Positions 34,443 to 42,395 of a stretch of 54,934 nucleotides of DNA are shown here, in pieces. Position 1 is the first letter of the stretch. Each line of letters opens with the position of its first letter. The DNA is taken from the NCBI GenBank assembly GCA_023384575.1, contig JAHDVP010000037.1, positions 1 through 54,934 on the forward strand, read 5' to 3'. The translations under genes and the position numbers were made by a program. This DNA comes from Acidobacteriota bacterium. GTDB lineage: Bacteria; Acidobacteriota; Vicinamibacteria; Vicinamibacterales; JAFNAJ01. The notes below the pieces were generated by a model. That model made no database searches. It was given only the letters and a program-made list of their open reading frames with translations, and was not told where the DNA came from.

Positions 34443-35072
34443 ATGGTGGACTTCGCGCACACGGCCCTGATCGTCGTCGACGTCCAGAACGACTTCTGCC
34501 CTGGTGGCGCGCTCGCCGTGCCCGAGGGCGACCGTGTCGTGCCGGTGATGTCACGGCTCGCCGAACGGATGGCGGCCGCCGGGGCGCCGATCGTCGCGAC
34601 GCGCGACTGGCATCCGGCCGAATCCCGCCACTTCGTCACGGCCGGTGGTCCCTGGCCGGTCCACTGCGTGGCCGGCACTCCGGGCGCGGCATTCCACGGC
34701 GGCCTTCGTCTGCCCGATGGCGTCATCGTCGTCAGCAAGGGGCAGGCGCCCGATGAGGACGGGTATTCGCCCTTCGACGGCCAGACCGACGCCGGCGATC
34801 GCCTCGCCGACGCGCTGCACGCGCGCCAGGTCACGCGCCTCGTCGTGGGAGGCCTCGCCACCGACTACTGCGTGAAGGCGACGGTGCTCGACGCGCGACG
34901 TCTGGGATTCGAGGTGGACGTCGTCAGGGATGGCATCCGCGCGGTTGACCTGCGGCCGGGGGATGAGGCGCAGGCGCTCGGGCAGATGCGCGATGCGGGG
35001 GCTCGCCTCGTCGACTCGGCCGAGATCGCGCCGCCGGTCAGTGCCCGGCGACCCTCGCCAGCACCCGGTTGA
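34443..35072 (+). CDS. pncA: Nicotinamidase
   Basis: 209 residues of the isochorismatase fold: 'LIVVDVQNDFCPGGAL' gives the catalytic Asp, 'ATRDWHPAESRHF' the metal-binding Asp/His, 'VVSKGQAPDEDGYS' the catalytic Lys, and 'GLATDYCVKATVLDAR' the nucleophilic Cys. It turns nicotinamide into nicotinate for NAD salvage, and the next enzyme, pncB, is encoded 4 kb downstream. GGAGGG lies two bases before ATG, close for a ribosome site, and a -10-like TAGGCT is six bases before the ATG. The 3' end overlaps a convergent gene by 35 bases. Confidence 0.92.
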   Translation: MVDFAHTALIVVDVQNDFCPGGALAVPEGDRVVPVMSRLAERMAAAGAPIVATRDWHPAESRHFVTAGGPWPVHCVAGTPGAAFHGGLRLPDGVIVVSKGQAPDEDGYSPFDGQTDAGDRLADALHARQVTRLVVGGLATDYCVKATVLDARRLGFEVDVVRDGIRAVDLRPGDEAQALGQMRDAGARLVDSAEIAPPVSARRPSPAPG

Positions 35073-35433
35073 TCTGGTCGACCAGCGCATCGGGCAGACA
35101 GGGCTTGGTGACGAACGCATCGCACCCAGCCGCCCTCGCGCCATCGGCGTGGCCGGCGAGCGCATGGCCCGTGAGGGCGACGATAGGCACTCCGGCCGTG
35201 CGGGGATCCTGTTTCAGCCGGCGCGTCGCCTCCCAGCCGTCCATCTGTGGCAGCGCCAGGTCCATGAGGATCACGTCGGGCAGGGCCGCGAACGCCTGCT
35301 CGAGCGCCTCGACGCCGTTGCGGGCCTCGGTGACGCGGAACCCGCAGAACCTGAGGTACTCGACGTACATCGCGCGGGCGTCCTCGTAGTCTTCGACCAC
35401 CATGACGAGGGGCGTCGCTCGACGATCGGTCAT
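35038..35433 (-). CDS. Single-domain response regulator receiver protein
   Basis: 131 residues: 'VMVVEDYEDARAMYVEYL' has the acidic pair, 'VILMDLALPQMDGWEATRRL' the phosphorylatable Asp, 'IVALTGHALAGH' the switch Thr, and 'CDAFVTKPCLPDAL' the Lys. There is no output domain, so it works through protein contacts, like CheY-type or phosphorelay proteins. No cognate kinase is next to it. It converges with and overlaps pncA at the 3' end. A hairpin lies in the 40-70 bases upstream of its start. Confidence 0.9.
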   Translation of the reverse strand: MTDRRATPLVMVVEDYEDARAMYVEYLRFCGFRVTEARNGVEALEQAFAALPDVILMDLALPQMDGWEATRRLKQDPRTAGVPIVALTGHALAGHADGARAAGCDAFVTKPCLPDALVDQINRVLARVAGH

Positions 35434-35726
35434 GGACGGGCACCTCGGAGCGCCTGGGTCGGCCGCGATGAGTCTACCGCGAACCGGCGGCCGTTTCGCC
35501 GGTAGCGGGAGCGAGTCGGTGGCACCGGTGTTGTGATTCCGGACGTCTCAAGTCGTGAAAGACGACGCCCGATGCCCCGGTGCGGGGTCGTGACCCTCTT
35601 GTGCGACAGGATGAGCAACCTGCGTGCCGGCTCGGGATCTCTCTCGAGGGGCCTGGTGCGGGCATCGCGGGGCGCGGCGCGAGACGAAGGGTTGGTCGGC
35701 TCCGTCGGTTCATCGTAAGCTCGACT
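35434..35726. other. Intergenic region with several hairpins
   Basis: This gap separates the divergent receiver and cytochrome-like genes. It contains short inverted repeats at 35477-35508 (CCGC..ACCGGCG / CGCCGGT..GCGG), 35552-35566 (GTCGT / ACGAC) and 35575-35587 (CCCCG / CGGGG). The promoter at 35692-35721 is at its right end. The open frame crossing it (from 35580) lacks coding character. I see no known riboswitch core. Confidence 0.5.
35692..35721 (+). promoter_or_regulatory. -35/-10 promoter of the di-heme lipoprotein gene
   Basis: TTGGTC (35692-35697), 18 bases, then TAAGCT (35716-35721). The box ends 5 bases before GTG 35727 and 11 before ATG 35733, so the leader is extremely short or absent. 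Confidence 0.5.
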
Positions 35727-36818
35727 GTGAAGATGCTGGTCGTTCCACGTCGCCTCGCGGCACTCGCCGTGCTCGGGTCGTTGGTTCTCCTCGTCACGGC
35801 GTGCAGCTGGCGGGCGTCCGGCACTCGACCCACGTGGGAGCACGACAATCCCATCGAGCCGCTGCCCGCTCTCCCAGCCGGTTTCGAAGGGCGCTGGGAC
35901 CGGCTCTCATCCCCACCGACACCCGAACGCGTTCGACTGGGCCGCTGGCTCTTCTACGATTTCCGCCTCTCGGCCGACGGCACCGTCTCGTGCGGCACCT
36001 GTCATCGGCCCGATCAGGCGTTCTCGCAGACCGAGCCGGTGTCCACCGGCGTCTTCGGCCGACGCGGCACGCGCAAGTCGCAGGGATTCGCCAATCAGGC
36101 GTGGGCCTCGACGCCGCATCTGTTCTGGGATGGCCGAGTCGCCTCTTTCGAAGCGCAGGCGATCCTGCCGCTCACCACGGCGCACGAGATGGGCCTCACG
36201 GCCGACGAGCTCGTCGCCATTGTCGATGGCATCGCGGGGTACCGGCCGTATTTCCGGGAGGCCTTCGGCGACGAAGACGTCACCGTGGACCGCATCGTGC
36301 AGGCGATCGCCGACTACGAGAAGACTCGGCTCTCTGGCAACTCGCCGTGGGACCGGTGGCAACACCGCGGTGAGCAGCGGGCCGTCGACGAGCGGGTCAG
36401 GCGCGGCCACGAGCTGTTCTTCGGCCAGGCTGCGTGCCAGCCGTGTCACATGGGGCCGAACTTCACCGACGGTGGCTTCCACAACATCGGCGTCGGATGG
36501 GATGCCGAGACCGGCCGCTTCTCGGACGAAGGCCGGTTTGTGGTCACGGGCGAGGACGTCGATCGCGGGGCGTTCAAGACGCCGTCGCTTCGCGACGTGA
36601 GCAAGCGCGCGCCGTACATGCACGACGGCTCGGTGGCGACGCTGCGCGAGGTCGTCGAGCTGTACAACCGCGGAGGCGTGCCGAACCCGCACCTGTCCGG
36701 CAAGATCTTCCCGCTGGGGCTGACCGACGCCGACATCGAGGCGCTCGTCGCGTTCATGCGGGCCCTCGACAGCGGCCTGCCGCCGGAGGCTCCCCCCGTC
36801 TCGTTTCCGCCCTCCTGA
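35727..36818 (+). CDS. Di-heme cytochrome c peroxidase/MauG-like lipoprotein
   Basis: 363 residues. A lipoprotein signal ends in 'LVTACSW' (lipidated Cys26). Two heme sites, CGTCH (89-93) and CQPCH (237-241), are spaced as in bacterial cytochrome c peroxidases and MauG proteins. 'PHLFWDGRVASFEAQAILPL' and 'GAFKTPSLRDVSKRAPYMHDGS' with a Met/His-type distal ligand region are conserved blocks. Acts in the periplasm, probably reducing peroxide or oxidising a partner. GTG 35727 is chosen because the promoter lies 6 bases upstream; ATG 35733 is equally possible. Confidence 0.88.
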   Translation: MKMLVVPRRLAALAVLGSLVLLVTACSWRASGTRPTWEHDNPIEPLPALPAGFEGRWDRLSSPPTPERVRLGRWLFYDFRLSADGTVSCGTCHRPDQAFSQTEPVSTGVFGRRGTRKSQGFANQAWASTPHLFWDGRVASFEAQAILPLTTAHEMGLTADELVAIVDGIAGYRPYFREAFGDEDVTVDRIVQAIADYEKTRLSGNSPWDRWQHRGEQRAVDERVRRGHELFFGQAACQPCHMGPNFTDGGFHNIGVGWDAETGRFSDEGRFVVTGEDVDRGAFKTPSLRDVSKRAPYMHDGSVATLREVVELYNRGGVPNPHLSGKIFPLGLTDADIEALVAFMRALDSGLPPEAPPVSFPPS

Positions 36819-36833
36819 TCGTCACGCGTCGCA

Positions 36834-38951
36834 TCACGCCCGCTTCAGGCGCATCCGTGCGTCGACGGCCATCGAGCTCGCCCGATCGGGACCGGCGATG
36901 AAGGGGTTGAGGTCGAACTCCTCGATCTCGGGGAAGACCGTGAGCAGCTGGTTGAACCGCAGCAGGATCTCGCGCAGCACACCGGCGTCGACCGGGGCGT
37001 GGCCGCGCGCGCCCTTGAGGATCGGGGCGCTCTTGATGCCCTCGAGCATCTCGTGCGCGTCGAGATCCGAGATGGGGTGCACGCGGAAGGCGACGTCCTT
37101 GAGGATCTCGACGAAGATGCCGCCGAGGCCGAACATCATCAGGTGGCCGAACTTCGGGTCGGCGGACGATCCGACGATGACCTCCGTTCCGCGGGGGGCC
37201 ATGCGCTGCACGACCAGTGTCGCATCGGCGTCGTGGGGCGCCGCGGCGGCCATCATCTCGGCGGCGGCAGCGGCGACGGCCTCCGCGTCTGCCAGCTTCA
37301 GTCGCACGCCGCCGACATCCGACTTGTGCGTGAGGCGCGACGAGTTCACCTTGACCGCGACGGGGAATCCGACCGCCTCTGCCGCCTGCGCGGCCTCGGC
37401 GGCGTTCGAGGCCTCGCGCCAGGGGGCAACGGGCACGCCGCACGCCTCGACCACGCGCTGCGCCTCGGCGAGCGTCAGGTTCTCGCGCCCGTCGCTCCTG
37501 ACCCCGTCGAGGGTGGTCCTGATCGTCGCGCGGTCGAAGTCGTCGAAGCTCGGAATCGTACCGGCCGGCCTTGCCAGCCACTGGCGGTAGCGGACGAGCG
37601 CGTGGAGCGCCTGCGCGGCCTCCTCCGGGAACGTGAACACCGGCAGCCGCGCGGCCTTCAGCTTCCCGATGGCCGGCTTGGAGCTGACCTTGCCCATGAA
37701 GCAGACCAGCACGGGCTTGTCGGTGCCCTCGACGCCTCGCATGATGCCCTCGGCGATCTTGAGGCTGTCGAACATCTCGAGCGACGTGAAGATGACGATG
37801 ATGGCGTCGACGTTGGGGTCGGCGGTCACGGCGCCGAGACAGACCTCGTACTGTTCTTCGCGAGCCGACGCGATCATGTCGACCGGGTTGACGACACTCG
37901 CCTCGGCGGCGACCACCTGGCGCATGCGCTGCTGAGTCGCCTCGGCGAGCGGCGGGACCTCGAGGCCGAGTTGCACGCACGTGTCGGTCGCGAGGATCGC
38001 GGGCCCGCCCGAGTTCGTGACGATGGCCACGCGGTTGCCGCGAGGCAGCGGCTGGGTCGCGAGCACGGAGGCCTGCACGAACATCTCCTCGATGGAGTTG
38101 GCCCTGAGCACGCCGCACTGCGCGAGCAGCGATTCGACCGCGACGTCCGCGCCGGCGAGCGAGCCCGTGTGCGACACCGCGGCGCGCGCCCCGGCGGCCG
38201 TGCGCCCGGACTTCATCGCGATGATGGGCTTCTTCTGCGTCACGCGCCGCGCGATCTGCACGAACCGTTGCGGGTTGCCGAAGCTCTCGAGGTACATCAG
38301 GATGACGCGCGTGTTCGGGTCGTCCTCCCAGTACTCGAGCAGGTCGTTGCCCGAGACGTCGGCCTTGTTCCCGAGCGAGACGAACATCGACAGCCCGAGT
38401 CCGAGCTGGGTCATGAGGGCGAGAATCGCCTCGCCGAGCGCGCCGGACTGCGACGAGAACGCGATGGTGCCCGAGAGCGGTTCCGTGGTCGCCGAGAAGG
38501 TGGCCTGCAGCCGCACGTCGGACGCGGTGTTGATGACGCCCATGCAGTTGGGGCCGACCATGCGCATCCCGTAGCGGTGCACGACGTCCACCAGCTCCTG
38601 CTCGAGCTCCAGGCCGCCCTCACCCACCTCCTTGAACCCGGCGGTGATCACCACGAGGCCCTTCACCCCCTTGCGTCCGCACGCTTCGACCTGCTCGGCG
38701 ACGAACCGTTTGGGGACGGCGATCACGGCAAGGTCCACGGGATCGGGAATCGCGTCGACCGTCGGGTAGCACTTGAGGGAATGGACGACGTCGGCGCGCG
38801 GATTGACCGGGAAGATCTGGCCCTGGAACTCGTACTGCAGCAGGTTGTGCAGGAGTTCCCAGCCAATGGAGTGACGTTCGCGGGAAGCGCCGATCAGGGC
38901 CACCGATCGCGGCCTGAAGATGGCATCGAGCGGAACACGCGGTCCGGTCAT
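36834..38951 (-). CDS. ADP-forming acetate/acyl-CoA ligase, fused alpha-beta
   Basis: 705 residues: CoA-binding Rossmann domain (1-135, 'SVALIGASRERHSIGWELL'), succinyl-CoA ligase-like domains ('FSSQSGALGEAILALM', 'AVSHTGSLAGADVAVES' with the phosphorylated-type His), then an ATP-grasp subunit (about 480-700, 'PVAVKVNSSRLTHKSDVGGVRL'). It makes acetate or another acid plus ATP from acyl-CoA, ADP and phosphate, or the reverse. It is a monocistronic gene converging with the di-heme lipoprotein gene, 15 bases apart. Confidence 0.9.
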   Translation of the reverse strand: MTGPRVPLDAIFRPRSVALIGASRERHSIGWELLHNLLQYEFQGQIFPVNPRADVVHSLKCYPTVDAIPDPVDLAVIAVPKRFVAEQVEACGRKGVKGLVVITAGFKEVGEGGLELEQELVDVVHRYGMRMVGPNCMGVINTASDVRLQATFSATTEPLSGTIAFSSQSGALGEAILALMTQLGLGLSMFVSLGNKADVSGNDLLEYWEDDPNTRVILMYLESFGNPQRFVQIARRVTQKKPIIAMKSGRTAAGARAAVSHTGSLAGADVAVESLLAQCGVLRANSIEEMFVQASVLATQPLPRGNRVAIVTNSGGPAILATDTCVQLGLEVPPLAEATQQRMRQVVAAEASVVNPVDMIASAREEQYEVCLGAVTADPNVDAIIVIFTSLEMFDSLKIAEGIMRGVEGTDKPVLVCFMGKVSSKPAIGKLKAARLPVFTFPEEAAQALHALVRYRQWLARPAGTIPSFDDFDRATIRTTLDGVRSDGRENLTLAEAQRVVEACGVPVAPWREASNAAEAAQAAEAVGFPVAVKVNSSRLTHKSDVGGVRLKLADAEAVAAAAAEMMAAAAPHDADATLVVQRMAPRGTEVIVGSSADPKFGHLMMFGLGGIFVEILKDVAFRVHPISDLDAHEMLEGIKSAPILKGARGHAPVDAGVLREILLRFNQLLTVFPEIEEFDLNPFIAGPDRASSMAVDARMRLKRA

Positions 38952-39026
38952 GGCCGAGATTATACGTGCGCCGGCGGTGGCGCCGGTGGCCGGACGGCCC
39001 AGCCGGCCGACGGTGATGAATCGGGG

Positions 39027-39032
39027 TAAACT
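39027..39032 (+). promoter_or_regulatory. -10-like box upstream of pncB
   Basis: TAAACT, 54 bases before the pncB ATG, in the divergent gap with the acyl-CoA ligase gene. No clear -35 box. Confidence 0.35.
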
Positions 39033-39086
39033 ATCGGCCGGCCGGCCGTCGCGTCGTTCGCGCCTGGCGGCTCACCGTGCCAGCTC

Positions 39087-40436
39087 ATGGACCTGAGTGC
39101 GCTCGCCACCGACCTCTACCAGCTCACCATGGCGGCGGGATACGATGCCGCCGGCCTTCGCCAGCGCGTCACCTTCGAGCTGTTCGTCCGCGCGCTGCCG
39201 CAGAACCGCGCGTTTCTCGTCGTGGCCGGTCTCGAGCAGGCGCTCGACTATCTCGAGGCGCTCAGGTTCGAACCCGAAGAGCTCGCCTGGCTGCGCGAGA
39301 CGCCGAACCTCCGTGGGCTGCCGCCGGCGTTCTTCGACCGCACGCTCGCGAACCTGCGCTTCACGGGCGACGTGTGGGCCGTGCCCGAGGGAACACCCGT
39401 CTTCGGTCACGAGCCGCTGCTCAGGGTGACGGCGCCCCACATCGAAGCGCAGCTCGTCGAAACGGCCCTGCTCACGGTCGTCACCTTCCAGACGTCGATT
39501 GCCAGCAAGGCCGCGCGCGTGGTCCACGCGGCGGCCGGCCGGGACGTCATGGAGTTCGGCAGCCGTCGCGCGCACGGCCCGGAAGCGGCGATGCTCGCCG
39601 CGCGCGCCGCGTACATCAGCGGGTGCACGTCCACGTCGAACGTCGAAGCCGGGTACCGCTTCGGCGTCCCGCTCGCCGGCACGATGGCACATTCGTGGGT
39701 GACGTCGTTCGAGGACGAGATCGAGGCCTTCCGCCGGTACGCGGAGGTGTTCGGGCCACGGGCCATCTTCCTCATCGACACCTACGACCCGATCGACGCG
39801 GCGCGGCGCATCGTCTCGAGTGGCTTGCGGCCGAGGGCGGTCCGTCTCGACAGCGGCGATCTCGTGGCCCTGTCCTGCGAGGTTCGACGGATTCTCGACG
39901 CGGGCGGCCTCACGGCCACGCGCATCCTCGCGAGCGGCGACCTCGACGAGTGGTCGATTGAGGCCATCCTCGCCGCCGGCGCTCCCGTCGACGGGTTCGG
40001 CGTGGGCACGGCGCTCGCGACCTCCCGCGATGCGCCCGCGCTCGGCGGAGTCTACAAGCAGGTCGAGGTCGAGCGCGACGGGCGGCTCGTGCCGGTCATG
40101 AAGCTCGGCGGGGGCAAGACGACCGCGCCGGGTCGCAAGCAGGTGTGGCGACAGCTCGCCGACGGCACCGCCGCGGGCGACGTGGTCGGGCTCGCCGACG
40201 AGCCGCCGCCGCCGGGTGCCCTGCCGCTGCTCGAGCCCGCGATGGCCGGAGGCCGGCGCGTCGCGCCCTCGCCCGGACTCGACGCCGTCCGCGCGCGTCA
40301 CCGCCAAGGCATCGCCGCGCTGCCCGACTGCCTGAAGCCGCTCGACGCGCCGTGTACCTACCAGGTGACCCGGTCGGCGGCGCTCGAGACCTTGACCGCG
40401 CGCACGCACGGACATCTCCTTCGCGAGCAGCCATGA
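39087..40436 (+). CDS. pncB: Nicotinate phosphoribosyltransferase
   Basis: 449 residues: 'LATDLYQLTMAAGYDAAGL' at the N-terminus, 'VTFELFVRALPQNRAFLV', 'EFGSRRAHGPEAAMLAARAAYISGC', 'GTMAHSWVTSFEDE' (with the His region phosphorylated in the family) and 'AVRLDSGDL' are diagnostic. It joins nicotinate to PRPP, using ATP, in NAD salvage. Nicotinamidase is 4 kb upstream. Its stop overlaps the start of the following kinase gene (ATGA), so both products are made together. Confidence 0.93.
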   Translation: MDLSALATDLYQLTMAAGYDAAGLRQRVTFELFVRALPQNRAFLVVAGLEQALDYLEALRFEPEELAWLRETPNLRGLPPAFFDRTLANLRFTGDVWAVPEGTPVFGHEPLLRVTAPHIEAQLVETALLTVVTFQTSIASKAARVVHAAAGRDVMEFGSRRAHGPEAAMLAARAAYISGCTSTSNVEAGYRFGVPLAGTMAHSWVTSFEDEIEAFRRYAEVFGPRAIFLIDTYDPIDAARRIVSSGLRPRAVRLDSGDLVALSCEVRRILDAGGLTATRILASGDLDEWSIEAILAAGAPVDGFGVGTALATSRDAPALGGVYKQVEVERDGRLVPVMKLGGGKTTAPGRKQVWRQLADGTAAGDVVGLADEPPPPGALPLLEPAMAGGRRVAPSPGLDAVRARHRQGIAALPDCLKPLDAPCTYQVTRSAALETLTARTHGHLLREQP

Positions 40437-42148
40437 GCGTGGCGCACCCCGCCGTCGTCCCCGCCGCCCCACGCGACACCGCCCAGGCCCGCCTGCCAGA
40501 CGGCCGCCGCTTCGAGGCGCCTCCCGGCACGCCGCTGGGCGAGGTGCTCATCACGGCCTCGCCGGGCGGTCCGCCGCCCGTCGCTGCCATCGTGAACGGC
40601 CGGCTGGCCGAACTGTCCGACACGCTCGACGTCGACGTCGACCTCGTGCCGGTGACGACGGCGGACGCCGACGGCATGCGCATCTATCGGCGCTCGCTCG
40701 TCGCGCTGCTCGTCACGGCATCGGCCGAGCTCTTTCCCGAAGCCTACCTGACGATCGACCACGCGGCCACGACCGCCGGCGGCTACTACTGCGAGTTGCA
40801 GGGGCGCGCGCCGTTCACGCAGGCCGAGCTCGATCGGATCTGCCACCGCATGCGAGCCATCGCCGAGGCCGACGCGCCGTTCGTGCGGCGGGAGCTGACG
40901 CTGACCGACGCGACGGCGCTCTTTCGCGACCGGGGCGAGGACGACAAGGCGCGGCTGCTCGCGCACCGGCACAAGGACACGCTGCGCGTGCACGAGTTCC
41001 TCGGACGCGTCGATTTCTTCCACGGCCTCATGGTCGCCTCGGCCGGGTGCCTGCGGCACTTCGCGCTGCATGCGTTCCCGCCGGGGTTCGTCCTCCAGTT
41101 TCCTCACCAGAGCCACCCTTCCGAGCTCGAGCCCCTGACGCCGTACCCCAAGCTCTTCGCGGTCTTCGAGGAATACGGGCGTTGGCTCGACCGGCTCGGC
41201 ATCCGCAGCGTCGGCGCGCTCGACGACGCAATCGTGGCGGGCAGACTGCCGGAGATCTCCCTGATTGGCGAGGCGCTGCACGAAGCCCGCATCGCGCGCA
41301 TTGCCGCCGACATCGCGAGCCGCCGCGACTCGGTGCGCCTCGTGCTGGTCGCCGGGCCGTCCTCGTCGGGCAAGACGACGTTCTCGAAGCGGCTGGCCAT
41401 CCAGCTCGCAGCCAACGGCCTGCGGCCGTTTCCCGTGGCGCTCGACGACTACTTCCTCGATCGCCATCTGACGCCACGCGACGAGCGCGGGGAGCTCGAC
41501 TTCGAGCACATCCAGGCGCTCGACCTGCCGTTGTTCGACGGGCACGTCCGCGCGCTCACCAACGGCGATGCCGTGCAGCTGCCGAAGTACGACTTCCGGA
41601 CCGGCCGTCGCGACCGCGGACCGACGTTCGCGCTCGAGCCCGACCACATCGTGATCGTCGAGGGCATCCATGGCCTCAATCCCGAGCTCGTCCCCCGCGT
41701 CCCGGCCGATCGCGTCTATCGGGTGTATGCGTCGGCGCTGACGCAGCTCAACCTCGACCGCCACAACCGGGTGTCGACCACCGACTGCCGCCTGATCCGG
41801 CGCATCGTCCGCGACGCGGCGACGCGCGGCTATTCGGCCGCGGACACCCTGCGACGCTGGCCCTCGGTGGTGCGCGGCGAGAAGAAGTGGATCTTTCCCT
41901 TCCAGGAGAACAGCGACGCCGTGTTCAACTCGGCGCTCGCGCACGAGCTGGCCGTGCTGCGGCCCGCCGCCGACCCCCTGCTGCTGCAGGTGCGCCACGG
42001 CAGCCCGGAATACCTGGAAGCCAACCGCCTGCTCTCGTTCCTCCAGTGGTTCCGGCCAGCCGGCCACGATGCGGTGCCGACGAACTCGATTCTCCGGGAG
42101 TTCATCGGCGGCTCGGTGTTCGAGGCGCTGTCGTTCGCGCCGCGGTAG
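40433..42148 (+). CDS. Uridine-kinase-like nucleoside kinase with TGS/ThrRS-type N-terminal domains
   Basis: 571 residues. Residues 18-75 look like a TGS domain ('ARLPDGRRFEAPPGTPLGEVL'), and residues 105-200 resemble the second domain of threonyl-tRNA synthetases ('LTIDHAATTAGGYYCEL'). The kinase core starts at 302 with P-loop 'AGPSSSGKTTF', then 'VALDDYFLD', 'FEHIQALDLPLF' and 'IVIVEGIHGLNP'. Similar fused 'nucleoside kinases' phosphorylate uridine or related nucleosides. The four-base overlap with pncB hints at pyridine nucleoside or PRPP-linked salvage, which is only inference. Confidence 0.83.
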   Translation: MSVAHPAVVPAAPRDTAQARLPDGRRFEAPPGTPLGEVLITASPGGPPPVAAIVNGRLAELSDTLDVDVDLVPVTTADADGMRIYRRSLVALLVTASAELFPEAYLTIDHAATTAGGYYCELQGRAPFTQAELDRICHRMRAIAEADAPFVRRELTLTDATALFRDRGEDDKARLLAHRHKDTLRVHEFLGRVDFFHGLMVASAGCLRHFALHAFPPGFVLQFPHQSHPSELEPLTPYPKLFAVFEEYGRWLDRLGIRSVGALDDAIVAGRLPEISLIGEALHEARIARIAADIASRRDSVRLVLVAGPSSSGKTTFSKRLAIQLAANGLRPFPVALDDYFLDRHLTPRDERGELDFEHIQALDLPLFDGHVRALTNGDAVQLPKYDFRTGRRDRGPTFALEPDHIVIVEGIHGLNPELVPRVPADRVYRVYASALTQLNLDRHNRVSTTDCRLIRRIVRDAATRGYSAADTLRRWPSVVRGEKKWIFPFQENSDAVFNSALAHELAVLRPAADPLLLQVRHGSPEYLEANRLLSFLQWFRPAGHDAVPTNSILREFIGGSVFEALSFAPR

Positions 42149-42194
42149 CCCCGCTCACGGGTCGGGCCCCACGAGCCAGCCCAACCGCACCGCC

Positions 42195-42210
42195 TGCCGG
42201 GATCCCGGCA
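42195..42210. repeat. Perfect 16-base palindrome upstream of the kinase operon
   Basis: TGCCGGGATCCCGGCA, 71 bases before the -24/-12 promoter. It could be a transcript hairpin after the nucleoside kinase gene (no T-run follows) or an operator. Confidence 0.4.
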
Positions 42211-42280
42211 TCCGCTGGGGTGAGTCGCCCGGACCCCGTGAGAATCCCCGGGAGCGCTGAGCTTTTCCACACTCCTGGCG

Positions 42281-42296
42281 TGGCAGTGGCCTTGCT
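42281..42296 (+). promoter_or_regulatory. Sigma-54 (-24/-12) promoter of the two-component operon
   Basis: TGGCAGTGGCCTTGCT has the invariant GG and GC separated by exactly ten bases, and shares TGGC..., TTGCT with the promoter at 46158. The start point would be near 42308, 88 bases before the kinase ATG. A GTGAGAAT half-site at 42238-42245 resembles the operator sites at 45937-46062, so the regulator may control its own operon. Confidence 0.7.
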
Positions 42297-42395
42297 ACGA
42301 TCCCCGCCAGAGGGCCTGGCGACCGAGTGCCGCGGCCCGGGGACGGGGATGGGCCCCGCCCCACCGGCCCCGCCCCCGGTGCCACGCCCACGGAC

